NCBI GenBank assembly: GCA_002011085.2
Contig: MTMB02000001.1
Coordinates: 1,430,446-1,494,445 of the forward strand
Direction of reading: 5' to 3'
Origin: Candidatus Geothermarchaeum rappei
GTDB taxonomy: Archaea; Thermoproteota; Nitrososphaeria; Geothermarchaeales; JDFR-13
DNA: 64,000 bases
A model generated the notes under the pieces. That model saw only the letters and a list, made by a program, of their open reading frames with translations. It did not search any database and had not been told where the DNA came from. Positions 16,722 through 26,682 of this stretch are shown here, piece by piece. A program made the translations under genes and the position numbers. Positions within the stretch are counted from its first letter, which is position 1; the number at the start of each line of letters is the position of its first letter.

Positions 16722-19145
16722 ATGGAGAAGAAGAAAATTGTTTTACAAATTGAAGGCATGCATTGTGCAAATTGTGCTCTAACCATAGAGAAGAATATTA
16801 CTAAAATAGATGGTGTAGAAAAAGCTAACGTTAGCTTTGCATCTGAAAAAGCCATGATAGTTTTTGATCCTAGGAAAGTAGAGTTGAAAGAGATTGAGAG
16901 AGCTGTAGAAGAAGCAGGCTATAAAGTTGCATATGAAAAAATAAGTCTACACGTTTCTGGCCTGAAAGATCAAACTTATGCAAGTGTGTTAGAAGATAAA
17001 TTTAATGAGATTGAGGGGATTAGGAAAGTCTCTGTGAATTATATAGCGAATCAGATTCATATTGAGTACAATCCTGCATTAATATCATTAGTAGATATAA
17101 AGAAAATAGTCTCCGAATTTGGGGTTGATGTTGTTAGCGAAAAGTTCACCTTGACTCCCGAGGAGGAGCATGCTAAGAAACTAAGGAGGTCAGTATTTAT
17201 TGGTTTGGGATTATCTACGATCATCGTTTTATACAACTATCCAGAGATATTTGGATTTCTACCTTACGCGAATAGTTTGGTAGCGGGTATATTATTAATG
17301 GTTTTAACTGGAGTGATACAGTTTTATGTGGGGCTCCCGTTCTATAGAGGGGCCTTAAACGCAGCTAGAATGAGGACAGCTACAATGGATACTCTAGTAT
17401 CAGTTGGTACTACAGCAGCATATCTCATGAGCGTGTGGTATACGTTTCCAGCGCCTCAGTGGCAATATTTATACTATGATGTTTCGGCGGTTGTAATATC
17501 ATTTGTTCTTCTTGGGAAGTATCTTGAAATGAAGACTAAGGGAAGGACTTCCGCCGTTATCAAGAAATTGCTTGAGATCCAGCCGAAGAGAGCTAGGATT
17601 ATTTCCGATGGCGAGGAGAAAGAAGTTCCTATTGAATTAATACAAGTTGGAGACATAATGGTAGTACGCCCAGGTGAGAAGATACCTACTGATGGTGTAG
17701 TTATCGAAGGACATTCTGCAGTCGACGAGTCAATGGTAACAGGAGAGTCGATGCCTGTAGAGAAGAAAGTAGGAGATGAGGTGATCGGGGGAACAGTAAA
17801 TAGAGAAGGGATACTTAAGGTTAGGGCTACAAAAGTTGGGAGCGATACATTTTTAGCTCAAGTAGTTAAGCTTGTAGAAGAGGCTATTAGTAGTAAACCA
17901 CCTATACAAAAGATGGTTGACAAGGTTGCGGGTAAATTTACTTTTATCGTAATAGGGATTGCCATAGCCACGTTTACTGTCTGGTACGGGATTCTTGGCG
18001 TTGGCCTAGCTCGAGCGCTTATCAATACAGTTGCAGTACTTGTAGTGGCATGCCCCTGTGCATTGGGACTTGCAACACCTACTGCGATAATGGTCGGAAT
18101 GGGGAAGGGTGCAGAAAACGGGGTGCTAATAAAAAGCGGTGAAGCCTTAGAGACAACTGGTAAGCTGGATATCGTAGTATTCGATAAGACAGGTACCTTG
18201 ACACAAGGGAAGCCGATGGTAACAGATATAAAAGTAGTTGGAAAACTTGAGGTAATAACAGACGGCGGTAGTTTAGATTCAATAGATGTCCTTAGATATG
18301 CAGCGATAGCGGAGAGAAATTCTGAGCATCCACTAGCTAAGGCGATTGTAGAGGAGGCAATGGCTCGTGCAATAGATATAGATGAGCCGGAAGATTTCAT
18401 ATCTTCTCCAGGCAAGGGAGTAAAAGCAGTATACAGTGGACATGTAATACTAGTTGGAAGCATGAGATATATACAGGAAAAAGGCGTTAGGACCGTGGAT
18501 GCAGAAGAAATCGCTAAAGAACTAATGGAGGAGGGTAAAACAGTGGTTGCCGTTGCAGTAGATAATAGAGTTATTGGATTAATAGGTATTATGGACACGC
18601 CCCGTCCAGAAGCAAAAGAGACTATAAAGGAGCTAAGGAGAATGAACATTAAAATCGGGATGATAACTGGCGATAACGAGAGAACTGCTAAGGCAATTGG
18701 AAAGATTCTTGGGATAGATATGGTTATGGCAAATGTACTGCCAGGTGATAAGGCTAGGGAGCTTAGGAAGCTTCAGGATGAGGGCTATGTCGTTGGCATG
18801 GTTGGAGATGGAGTGAATGATGCACCAGCATTAACACAGGCTGATGTTGGCTTTGCCATTGGAAGCGGTACAGACATTGCTATCGAGGCAGGCGATATCA
18901 TACTTATTCGCGATGACTTGAGAGACGTAGTTGCCGCTATACAGCTAAGTAGACGGACAATCAAACAAGTTAAGGAAAATCTATTCTGGGCCTTCATATA
19001 TAATACTGTCTTGATTCCTGTAGCGGCGTTCGGCTGGCTCTATCCAGCTTTAGCCGGAATTGCTATGGCATTAAGTTCAGTATCCGTAACATCATGGTCA
19101 TTGTTGCTAAAGAGATATACTCCAGAGATAAAGAGAAGAGAATAA
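16722..19145 (+). CDS. copA: Copper-translocating P1B-type ATPase
   Basis: 807 aa heavy-metal pump, probably exporting Cu+. It has one N-terminal HMA domain with GMHCANC (near residue 13) and a second HMA-like domain at about 76-140 that has lost its CxxC. The membrane metal site is CPC at residues 444-446. DKTGTLTQG follows at 488 with the phosphorylated Asp, then [17 protein letters not shown] and GDGVNDAP near 695. About eight membrane helices are expected. GGTGATG precedes the ATG. It lies after two YHS/TRASH genes and converges on a TRASH-containing regulator. Confidence 0.93.
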   Translation: MEKKKIVLQIEGMHCANCALTIEKNITKIDGVEKANVSFASEKAMIVFDPRKVELKEIERAVEEAGYKVAYEKISLHVSGLKDQTYASVLEDKFNEIEGIRKVSVNYIANQIHIEYNPALISLVDIKKIVSEFGVDVVSEKFTLTPEEEHAKKLRRSVFIGLGLSTIIVLYNYPEIFGFLPYANSLVAGILLMVLTGVIQFYVGLPFYRGALNAARMRTATMDTLVSVGTTAAYLMSVWYTFPAPQWQYLYYDVSAVVISFVLLGKYLEMKTKGRTSAVIKKLLEIQPKRARIISDGEEKEVPIELIQVGDIMVVRPGEKIPTDGVVIEGHSAVDESMVTGESMPVEKKVGDEVIGGTVNREGILKVRATKVGSDTFLAQVVKLVEEAISSKPPIQKMVDKVAGKFTFIVIGIAIATFTVWYGILGVGLARALINTVAVLVVACPCALGLATPTAIMVGMGKGAENGVLIKSGEALETTGKLDIVVFDKTGTLTQGKPMVTDIKVVGKLEVITDGGSLDSIDVLRYAAIAERNSEHPLAKAIVEEAMARAIDIDEPEDFISSPGKGVKAVYSGHVILVGSMRYIQEKGVRTVDAEEIAKELMEEGKTVVAVAVDNRVIGLIGIMDTPRPEAKETIKELRRMNIKIGMITGDNERTAKAIGKILGIDMVMANVLPGDKARELRKLQDEGYVVGMVGDGVNDAPALTQADVGFAIGSGTDIAIEAGDIILIRDDLRDVVAAIQLSRRTIKQVKENLFWAFIYNTVLIPVAAFGWLYPALAGIAMALSSVSVTSWSLLLKRYTPEIKRRE

Positions 19146-19165
19146 ACAACCCCCCATTTCTTATT

Positions 19166-19741
19166 TTACTCTTCCTCCCGCATTCTCCTAAAGTCTCTTA
19201 GACAAGTAGGACAACAGAAATAGAACTCTCTATTGTATATTGTAAAAGTTAGCGGTGTACTTTCAATCTCCTTTCCACAGTAGTCGCACATTAGTTTAAA
19301 GAGTAGAGACGGAATATAGTCAAAGGAGTCCTTGATGCGTTTAATAACTAGATTTGCTTCAAATGGAATATTCAACTCGACAAACTGGTTCATGACCTCC
19401 CTAAACCGCTTCATATTCGGGAAATTCGCTCTCCCCACCAAGTTTTTTTCTCCACTTGTAACATAGATCTCGATAAATTCATCCATGTCTTTAAGTTTAT
19501 TGACTAGATCCTCAAGGTTATTGGCTTTAAAACTAAACACAACCTCTATGCCCTCCACTAGGCTATCATCTACAACAACAGTGAATCTCTTTATTACACC
19601 GCTATCCATTAGTTTCTTAATTCTCTTCCTGACTGTCGGTCTACTGAGATCTAGTATCTTGGCTATCTCAGATATAGATGTTCTGGAGTTCTTCTGTAAA
19701 ATCCTTAGTATTTCAAAATCTATTCTATCCAGCCGGCTCAT
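19166..19741 (-). CDS. copT: Lrp/AsnC-type regulator with C-terminal TRASH domain (CopT/CopR-like)
   Basis: 191 aa. N-terminal helix-turn-helix (SISEIAKILDLSRPTVRKRI), a central ligand-binding region, and a C-terminal TRASH domain with CDYCGKEI and YFCCPTCLRDF that should bind copper or another metal. This is the architecture of the Sulfolobus copper-responsive regulator. It faces copA tail to tail with 20 bp between stops. ATG 19741 is chosen; a TTG three codons earlier is possible. It presumably controls the copM-copA promoter, but I could not identify a shared operator by eye. Confidence 0.85.
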   Translation of the reverse strand: MSRLDRIDFEILRILQKNSRTSISEIAKILDLSRPTVRKRIKKLMDSGVIKRFTVVVDDSLVEGIEVVFSFKANNLEDLVNKLKDMDEFIEIYVTSGEKNLVGRANFPNMKRFREVMNQFVELNIPFEANLVIKRIKDSFDYIPSLLFKLMCDYCGKEIESTPLTFTIYNREFYFCCPTCLRDFRRMREEE

Positions 19742-19883
19742 CTCTAACAAAAATGATGAAAGGGATGAAATAAAAATGATGTATTGACTGTATTGTGAAG
19801 AATGATTTTAGTTTATTCCTAAACATAGTATATTTTATTGTAAGCATCTATAGAGACTTAGTTTTATTATAAGTGAGTACGGT

Positions 19884-21287
19884 ATGGAGAAAAAAGTTTA
19901 CGATGTAATTATTGTTGGAAGCGGTATTGTCGGTCTTTTTATAGCATATTCACTATCGAAATTCGACTTGGATATACTAGTCTTAGAGAAAGAGCCGGAG
20001 GTAGGCATGGGTGTAAGTAAGGGACATGCATCGGTTATACATGTTGTTCAACTTCCTTTCAATAGTCTTAAGAGTCGACTCGGGAGAAAAGGAAATAAAA
20101 TGTACGACAAGGTTTGTAAAGAGCTTAATGTTAGACTGAGGCGTCTAAATACATTAATACTTGCTATAAGCCCACTCCAGTATCTTCTGATTCCAATAGC
20201 CTATCTATATCTAAAGATGAAGTTAGGTAATGAATTCCCAGTTAAAGCAGTTTTTTCAAGAAAAGGAATCCTAAGGATAGAGAGGAATATCAGTGAAAAA
20301 GTCCTAGGAGGGATCATTATAGGTGGATACGGAGTTATTGACAGCTTTGACTTGATATACTCACTCTATAGATTTGCCTCTAAAAATGGTGTTGAATTCA
20401 GATTTAATTCTGAGGTTCAGCAGATTAAACTTGAGGACGACAATGTCTCTGTATTTACGGACAAAGACAAGTTTACCGGGAGATACCTGATAAATGCTGC
20501 AGGACTACAAGGCGCCAGATTAGCGTGCATGATTGGAGATGATGTTAAGTATGAGTATGGAAAGGGAGCTATGATTATATTTTCAGATGAAGTTTCAAAC
20601 AATATATTAACAGTTCTTTCACTCAAGAATGATCCTAGGACCAAGGGTGGAAGTATTACACCTACTGTCGATGGAAAAAGTTTATGGGGGCCTAACCTTG
20701 TCGAAGTGAAATCAGCAACTGAAGTAAGTGTAACAGAGGAAGATATTAAGAGGATCATGGATAAATTTATGCCTCTTGTTAAAGAAAAACCACGTAAGCT
20801 TGTTAAAGGCTATGCAGGTGTGAGGCCGCTGACGCCAGAGAATGACTTCATAATAAAATTTAGTTCTCGAAGCAGAAGGATTATTAACGTAATAGGCATA
20901 TGCTCTCCAGGGCTCACTGCAGCACCAGCAATCGCCGAGGAGGTTCTAGAAATGCTTAGACAGACAGGGCTTAATATAAAAGAAAAGGAGGTAATTTATC
21001 CAGAGAAGCCAGTATATGACATAGAAAATATTAGAAGACATATACTGATGGGAGAGTATTTGTTATGCCCCTGTAGCATCGTCAGTAAAGGGGATGTTAG
21101 TAAGGCTGTAGAGGATGGTGCAGTTACATTACAAGGACTATCCTTCAGGACTAAACTGGGATTCGACGAGTGTCTAGTGACACCAGGGCTTTGGAGAGCC
21201 TTAAAGCACATGGCTGATGAGCTGGGTACGACTCCAGATAAGATCACGTTAAAGGGTGAAGGATCATGGATAGTAAAGAAATATTAG
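19884..21287 (+). CDS. GlpA-like FAD-dependent glycerol-3-phosphate dehydrogenase subunit
   Basis: 467 aa flavoprotein. The FAD motif VIIVGSGIVGLFIAYSLSKF begins near residue 9, and the DAO-type fold continues to about 375. The C-terminal BFD-like segment starts with LCPCSIVSKGDVSKAV; GFDECLVTPG supplies one more Cys where homologues have two, so the Fe-S site may be incomplete. It oxidises sn-glycerol-3-phosphate or a related 2-hydroxy phosphate by family. It is the first gene of a tightly overlapping six-gene run to 26680; the next gene starts 22 bp before its stop. Confidence 0.75.
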   Translation: MEKKVYDVIIVGSGIVGLFIAYSLSKFDLDILVLEKEPEVGMGVSKGHASVIHVVQLPFNSLKSRLGRKGNKMYDKVCKELNVRLRRLNTLILAISPLQYLLIPIAYLYLKMKLGNEFPVKAVFSRKGILRIERNISEKVLGGIIIGGYGVIDSFDLIYSLYRFASKNGVEFRFNSEVQQIKLEDDNVSVFTDKDKFTGRYLINAAGLQGARLACMIGDDVKYEYGKGAMIIFSDEVSNNILTVLSLKNDPRTKGGSITPTVDGKSLWGPNLVEVKSATEVSVTEEDIKRIMDKFMPLVKEKPRKLVKGYAGVRPLTPENDFIIKFSSRSRRIINVIGICSPGLTAAPAIAEEVLEMLRQTGLNIKEKEVIYPEKPVYDIENIRRHILMGEYLLCPCSIVSKGDVSKAVEDGAVTLQGLSFRTKLGFDECLVTPGLWRALKHMADELGTTPDKITLKGEGSWIVKKY

Positions 21288-22264
21288 TTGTAGGTGGCGG
21301 GTTAGCTGGCTTGTCAACCGCATATTATCTAGCTGATATAGGTGAATTAAAGGTAAGAGTCATTGAGACGCTGGACAGATTAGGTGGATTCTTCTTCTAT
21401 GATGAAATATTCTATAATGGAATGATTGGCCGGGAGATAACAAGTGAATACATTGATTTAGTGATGAACAATAATGATATAGAAGTGTTTATAAATACAT
21501 CTGCAGTCTCTATAGAAGGAAGGTTATATATAGCTGGAAAGGGAACAGTAGATGGATGGCAAGGAGAAGTCGTTGCTGCAACTGGGTTTAGATCCAAAAC
21601 ACCTCTTGAGCTGGGTATCTACGGATATAGACCAGCAGGCGTCTTCTCCATAAAGACAGTTATGGAAATACTCGAAGACGGATACATCCCTGGAGAAGAG
21701 ATAGTTATATATGGATTAAATAGATATGTAGTTTCAGTTGCTTACAAGCTATCTAAAACATCTGGAATAAAGTCAGTTAAAATTATATCTCCTAATGAAG
21801 AGAGAAAAATCATGGAGCATATATCAGATGTCGAATTTATAAGGGGACGTATTCGATGGATAGACGGTCTAAAAAGAGTTGAAAGAGTTATTTTGGAAAC
21901 TAAAGAAGATGTTAAATGTGATACTTTGATAATAGGGGAGGTGACTCCATTTAACTATCTACATATTAAATATTCTGTGGGTAATGCATCTATGATAGTA
22001 TATGATCCCTTGAAAATAGTAGAATTATCTAAGCTGTTTGTAGAAAACTTTGTTGACATCTTAAATGGTGGGGAGGAGATTGTCATAGCAGATGATTTAC
22101 AAATGGCACCAAGACGTATATCTAGAAATATTAGAAAAGTAATGACTGCATATCCTAAGGGAACGATGTTGGTTATTAATGGAAAGGAGATTATTCTAGA
22201 CCATGACTATCAGATTCTCCGCCTCCCGGACTCTGATGAGATTGATATTGAGGTGATTGGGTAG
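21266..22264 (+). CDS. GlpB-like NAD/FAD-binding oxidoreductase subunit
   Basis: 332 aa. N-terminal dinucleotide motif VVGGGLAGLSTAYYLADIG, and a second nucleotide-binding stretch near residue 145 (EIVIYGLNRYVVSVAYKL) with a degraded glycine pattern. It lacks the redox CxxC of thioredoxin reductase. The position between a GlpA-like and a kinase gene, and overlaps at both ends, suggest it works as the second flavoprotein subunit of a GlpABC-like complex. ATG 21266 is preceded by AAGGATC. The subunit assignment is inference from context. Confidence 0.6.
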   Translation: MDSKEILVVGGGLAGLSTAYYLADIGELKVRVIETLDRLGGFFFYDEIFYNGMIGREITSEYIDLVMNNNDIEVFINTSAVSIEGRLYIAGKGTVDGWQGEVVAATGFRSKTPLELGIYGYRPAGVFSIKTVMEILEDGYIPGEEIVIYGLNRYVVSVAYKLSKTSGIKSVKIISPNEERKIMEHISDVEFIRGRIRWIDGLKRVERVILETKEDVKCDTLIIGEVTPFNYLHIKYSVGNASMIVYDPLKIVELSKLFVENFVDILNGGEEIVIADDLQMAPRRISRNIRKVMTAYPKGTMLVINGKEIILDHDYQILRLPDSDEIDIEVIG

Positions 22265-23676
22265 TGTATGGAGTTATTGATGTAGGGACAACAAGCACGA
22301 AGCTGTATATCTATAGTAAAGAGGGGAAGATAAAATACTCTACTAGAACCAGGCTTGGTTTTGAAAGAAGAGAAGGGAATTATATTGAGCAGGATAGTAA
22401 TAGGCTTTGGGAGATAACAAAAGCGTTTCTTAATAAGATGGAGAATGAGAGAGTTAAGTATTTTGGCTTGACAACATATAGGGCCTCGGTATTAGTATGG
22501 GATAAAGAGGGAAAGCCTCTTACTAATGTTATTACGTGGATCGATAGAAGGGGGCTTGAAGTAAAGAAAAGTTTTCCTCTATACCTTAAGGTATTATCCA
22601 AGTTTCCAATGTTAAAATCCGTATTATCTATTGACTCCCCAGCCATGTTGTATAAATGGCTTATTTGGAAAAAACCTGAATTAAAAAATGAGATACAGAA
22701 AGAAGAAGCATATTTTGGAACCCTAGATTCATATCTTACATACAGGTTAACTGGTGAATATGTAAGCGATATTACAAACGCTACTCTAACTGGATTGATA
22801 CATCCAAAGACCCTTAAGCCGTTATCTATTGTAAGTCGCATACTCGGAACTCCAGACTACTCTCCTAGAATCGTGGATAATGTAGAGACAATCGGGGAGA
22901 TAGGTAATATGGAATTTAGTGTATTAATAGCTGATCAGCAGGCTGCAACGGTTGCAGAGGGTTGCTTGAAGAAAGGCAGGGTGAAGATTACAAACGGTAC
23001 GGGTAGCTTTGTAGATATGGTCCTAGATGAATTTAAAATGCCTAAAGGCGGGTTAATACCCATTACAGTTGTGAAAGTTGGTGATAAAACGGTATATGGT
23101 GTAGAAGGATTTGTTCCCTCAAGTGGTATAGTATTAGATTGGATGGTTGATAAGAATATTGTTGAAGATTATAAATCGATATGCAGTGATGAGGAGGAGG
23201 GGGAGGAGATATTTTTCCTACCAATGTTTAGAGGGCTTAGGATTCCCTATCACCTGTCTGCATCAGGTGCTGTACTTGGATTAACCCTAAATAGTAGTAG
23301 TATGGATATCGCGAGGGGATTTATAAATGGATTGGCCTTCCTTATACAAGAGATTCTAAGAGAGATGATAGGGCAATTCAAGCATAGGCCAGATGTGCTT
23401 TACTGTAATGGAGGATTATCTCAATGTAGACGGCTTCTGCAAGCGATAGCCGATTACACAGGATATTATGTAGCTAGATCAAGAGGGGATGATGCCACTG
23501 CACATGGTGTTCTTAAACTTCTTGAGATAAGTAGTGGAAGGAAGAGTTTAGAGGATATTAGAGAACCTGAGGAAGGGGTTGTATTATATACACCAAAACT
23601 TTCTGAAAAGGATAGAATCGAGAAGATAAAGAAATGGCGTGAAGCGCTAAAGGTGGGGTTGAAGTGGAGTTTATAG
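22264..23676 (+). CDS. FGGY-family kinase related to glycerol kinase
   Basis: 470 aa sugar/polyol kinase. DVGTTSTKLYIY at the N-terminus binds ATP phosphates, and LIADQQAATVAEG carries the catalytic Asp. The stretch TTYRASVLVWDKEGKPL followed by WIDRRG aligns with NQRET...WQDRR of glycerol kinase, but the Glu after Arg is Ala and Gln is Ile. In glycerol kinase that Glu contacts the substrate, so a substrate other than glycerol is possible. The GTG start overlaps the upstream stop by one base (TAGTG). Confidence 0.75.
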   Translation: MYGVIDVGTTSTKLYIYSKEGKIKYSTRTRLGFERREGNYIEQDSNRLWEITKAFLNKMENERVKYFGLTTYRASVLVWDKEGKPLTNVITWIDRRGLEVKKSFPLYLKVLSKFPMLKSVLSIDSPAMLYKWLIWKKPELKNEIQKEEAYFGTLDSYLTYRLTGEYVSDITNATLTGLIHPKTLKPLSIVSRILGTPDYSPRIVDNVETIGEIGNMEFSVLIADQQAATVAEGCLKKGRVKITNGTGSFVDMVLDEFKMPKGGLIPITVVKVGDKTVYGVEGFVPSSGIVLDWMVDKNIVEDYKSICSDEEEGEEIFFLPMFRGLRIPYHLSASGAVLGLTLNSSSMDIARGFINGLAFLIQEILREMIGQFKHRPDVLYCNGGLSQCRRLLQAIADYTGYYVARSRGDDATAHGVLKLLEISSGRKSLEDIREPEEGVVLYTPKLSEKDRIEKIKKWREALKVGLKWSL

Positions 23677-25034
23677 AGAGCCTAAAGAAGAAATTTGGTG
23701 AGAGATGCTCGACAGAGGAAGAAGTTCTAAAGATGTATTGGAGAGATTATTGGCCACTTGCTATAATGAATGAAAGCTTAGGGAAAGACGGGGAATATCC
23801 TATAGCTGTAATATGGCCAGAGTACACTGAGGAGGTATTGGAGGTAGTTAAACTTGCTAATAAATATGGTTTTAAGATCGTTCCATATGGAGGGGGTTCT
23901 GGAGTAACAGGCGCTGCTTTAGGCGCTGGCGCAGTTGTTATGGATCTAAGGAGGATGAATAAAATAATTTCTCTAAATGAAGAAGATTTAACAGTCACAG
24001 TGGAAGCAGGAATGTATCTTAAAGAATTGGAGGAGAAATTAAATAGAGAAGGATATACACTTAGACATATTCCTCAGTCATATCCAGAAGCGGTTATTGG
24101 TGGATTGATATCTACTTTCAGTATAGGACAATATAGTACCAAATATGGGGGAATAGAGGATATCGTGTTGAATATGGAGGTGGTAACTCCTTATGGTGAA
24201 GTTACATGGTTAAGAAGGAATACCGTTCCTCGTTCTGCCGCTGGGCCAGATTTAAAAATGCTTTTTATGGGAGGAGAGGGTCAGTTTGGGATAGTGACTA
24301 AAGCCGTTTTGAGAATCTATCCTTTACCTAAGTATATCTGGATGAATTCATATATCTTCAAAGATTTTATTGAGGCAAATTTTGCGGTAAGACAACTATT
24401 GAAGACAGGCGCTATACCAGCAGTTGTAAGAATATACGATAAGGAAGATTCTAATGTGAGGTTTAATATTGATGGAAATGTCATGCTGGTTATATTGGAG
24501 GATAATAACGAGAAACTACATAACGCTACTATAGAAGTTGTCTCTGATATATTGGCATCTTTAGGAGGAGAGGAGATAGGAAATAAATATGTTGAAAAGT
24601 GGTTGGAAAATCGATTTGACATAATCTCAGAAATAACCAAGTTTCTAATACCGATGAATATGTGGTTCGATACTATAGAGACTGTTGTGACTTGGAGTAG
24701 GTTAGATAAATTATACTGGGCATTTAAAAAAGAGGTTGCAGAGGTTGAGGGAGTTCTACCTGTATTAGCCCATTCATCACACTTCTATCTTAATGGGGCA
24801 TGCATCTACTTTACAATGATCTATGAAAAAAATGAAGAAGTATACTGGAATATGTGGGAAAAAGCTATGAAGGTAATATTGGATAACGGTGGGAGCATAA
24901 GTCATCATCATGGAGTAGGCAGATTAAAAGGAAGATGGATTAAAGACGAGATCCTGGGGGGATATAATATTATTAAGAAGATAAAATCCGCTTTGGACAG
25001 TAGAAATATCCTTGGAAGCGGTGGGTGGATATGA
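23664..25034 (+). CDS. FAD-linked oxidase of the AGPS/GlcD type
   Basis: 456 aa VAO-fold flavoenzyme. The FAD_binding_4 region has YGGGSGVTGAALG near residue 75. The C-terminal motif SHHHGVGRLKGRW (near residue 412) is closest to alkylglycerone-phosphate synthase, and also occurs in related D-lactate/glycolate-type dehydrogenases. Given the GlpA-, kinase- and GlpC-like neighbours, a phosphorylated three-carbon hydroxy acid or DHAP-like substrate is likely. GTG 23664 sits behind GGTGGGG and overlaps the kinase by 13 bp. Confidence 0.7.
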   Translation: MEFIESLKKKFGERCSTEEEVLKMYWRDYWPLAIMNESLGKDGEYPIAVIWPEYTEEVLEVVKLANKYGFKIVPYGGGSGVTGAALGAGAVVMDLRRMNKIISLNEEDLTVTVEAGMYLKELEEKLNREGYTLRHIPQSYPEAVIGGLISTFSIGQYSTKYGGIEDIVLNMEVVTPYGEVTWLRRNTVPRSAAGPDLKMLFMGGEGQFGIVTKAVLRIYPLPKYIWMNSYIFKDFIEANFAVRQLLKTGAIPAVVRIYDKEDSNVRFNIDGNVMLVILEDNNEKLHNATIEVVSDILASLGGEEIGNKYVEKWLENRFDIISEITKFLIPMNMWFDTIETVVTWSRLDKLYWAFKKEVAEVEGVLPVLAHSSHFYLNGACIYFTMIYEKNEEVYWNMWEKAMKVILDNGGSISHHHGVGRLKGRWIKDEILGGYNIIKKIKSALDSRNILGSGGWI

Positions 25035-25786
25035 CAAACAGATATAGTTACCAGTATTATCAAAAGAGATTTCAAAGCTTTAGCGAAGCACCGTGTCTTT
25101 ATTGTCCAGGGAACTGCATAACATCATGCCCCACCTTTACACAGACTAGAAACACTTTGTATAGCCCCCTTGGATACACTAGATCACTAGATATAGCTGT
25201 AGATAAATGTCTTAAATGCTGGAGATGCACCTTTTCATGCCCTGTTGAATATCCCCTATCAATCTTGGTAGAGAGGGCCGCTGAACGATGTAGAGAAAAA
25301 TGTTTTGGATACGTGATTATCAAAGACGGAGGAAAATATTTGGTAGGTGAACTTGAATACGTTAATAGAATGAAGGTGTTCTCAGAGAAAGTGGGCTTAG
25401 GTATAGTAGCTTTAGACTATGTCAGCTCTTTGGAAAATAGGGATAGTAGTGTTAGTATGGAAGAAAAGGATATGATTGGTTACAGTCCTGAAGTATCATT
25501 TCTTCTAGGCGTGCCACATTATACTGAGGTTATATATGAGTTTACTGGTAATTTGGATATTACTATTAAGCTCCACTTACCTTGTCTTCTACTTCCCAGA
25601 GAAACCGAAATATTATCGAGTCTGGAGAAAACTGGTGTTACTGTTGAGGAGATTGTAAAAGACGTTTGTATCAGGATAGAGAATACTGGAGAAAAGTTAA
25701 AGGATCTATATACACTATGCCCCAGGGCATTAGAGACAGGAGCTAAATTGTTAGATGATTTACTAATTCAATTAATTGGCACATGA
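25031..25786 (+). CDS. GlpC/HdrC-like 4Fe-4S electron-transfer protein
   Basis: 251 aa. Two ferredoxin-type clusters are seen at the N-terminus: CLYCPGNCITSCP and CLKCWRCTFSCP. The rest is shorter than GlpC and has only scattered Cys (LPCLLL, VKDVCIR, LCPRALE), so the CCG domains of GlpC are reduced. ATG 25031 overlaps the previous stop as ATGA, behind GGTGGGTGG; the upstream in-frame GTG at 25025 is less likely. It probably passes electrons from the flavoproteins of the operon to a membrane or quinone acceptor. Confidence 0.65.
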   Translation: MTNRYSYQYYQKRFQSFSEAPCLYCPGNCITSCPTFTQTRNTLYSPLGYTRSLDIAVDKCLKCWRCTFSCPVEYPLSILVERAAERCREKCFGYVIIKDGGKYLVGELEYVNRMKVFSEKVGLGIVALDYVSSLENRDSSVSMEEKDMIGYSPEVSFLLGVPHYTEVIYEFTGNLDITIKLHLPCLLLPRETEILSSLEKTGVTVEEIVKDVCIRIENTGEKLKDLYTLCPRALETGAKLLDDLLIQLIGT

Positions 25787-25804
25787 TTGTTAAGGTGGTT
25801 TTAA

Positions 25805-26680
25805 TTGAGGAAACCAGTTAGAGTAGGAGATAGATTTATAGTTATTCCAGGTAGAGTTAATCTTGCCTTTATCTGTATTGATAATGAGTGTTATATGATT
25901 GATAGTGGCTTGGATGATGACCAAGCCCGTAGAGTATTAAATATTGCAAAGGAGGAGGGGTTGATTATAAAGGCTTTATTAAATACTCATTCACATGCAG
26001 ATCATATAGGTGGAAATAGTTTCTTTGTAAAGAGGACTGGGTTAGATATCTATGCAGATTCAAGGGAGATACCTTTTATTATAGAGCCGATTCTAGAGCC
26101 AGCGGTAATGTATGGAGGATATCCTCCTAAGGATCTAAGAAACAAATTGTTTGTAGCCAAGCCATCTTATCCAAGGGATATTAAAGGGCTCTCTATCGAC
26201 TTTGAGATAGTAGATATTTGTGGACATTCCCCTGGTATGATAGGATTCAGAACCGAAAAGGTCTTCTTTGTAGCTGATGCTTACCTACCTAAAAAAGTTA
26301 TAGAGAAACATGCTATTCCATACGCATATTTACCTAAGAGATCATTAGAGACACTTGAGGCGATAATTGAGACAAAGGGCTTGATATATGTACCCTCTCA
26401 CGGCGAACCTACAGAAAAACCTGAGGAAGATATTAGGGCGAATATAGAGATAATAAAGAAGGTCAGAGCCACAATTCTAGAGATTTTGAACAATGAAATG
26501 ACCACAGAAGATATCCTGGTTAAAACGCTTAATGCCCTGGATGTTAAGGTAGAGTTTATTGGGCTGTATCATCTTTACTCGTCCATAATAAGAAGTTATT
26601 TATCTTGGTTGGAGGAGGAGAATTATATTAAACCGATGATAAAGGGAAAAAGGCTTCTATGGCAACGTATTAAGAGATAG
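25805..26680 (+). CDS. Metallo-beta-lactamase-fold hydrolase
   Basis: 291 aa. The Zn-binding motif is HSHADHIGG near residue 61, with a later GHSPGMIGF and an Asp-containing FVADAY. The C-terminal 80 residues look like a small helical/winged add-on, as in LACTB2-like members. TTG 25805 is supported by AAGGTGG 6-7 nt upstream. It is the last gene of the glp-like run, 18 bp after the Fe-S gene, and may act as a glyoxalase II-like thioesterase or phosphate-ester hydrolase; the substrate is unknown. Confidence 0.75.
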   Translation: MRKPVRVGDRFIVIPGRVNLAFICIDNECYMIDSGLDDDQARRVLNIAKEEGLIIKALLNTHSHADHIGGNSFFVKRTGLDIYADSREIPFIIEPILEPAVMYGGYPPKDLRNKLFVAKPSYPRDIKGLSIDFEIVDICGHSPGMIGFRTEKVFFVADAYLPKKVIEKHAIPYAYLPKRSLETLEAIIETKGLIYVPSHGEPTEKPEEDIRANIEIIKKVRATILEILNNEMTTEDILVKTLNALDVKVEFIGLYHLYSSIIRSYLSWLEEENYIKPMIKGKRLLWQRIKR

Positions 26681-26682
26681 TT

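Noticed and set aside
17858-18649. Long open frame antisense to copA
   Set aside because: Low-complexity Ser/Thr/Ile-rich translation typical of the complement of a real gene; copA is certain here.
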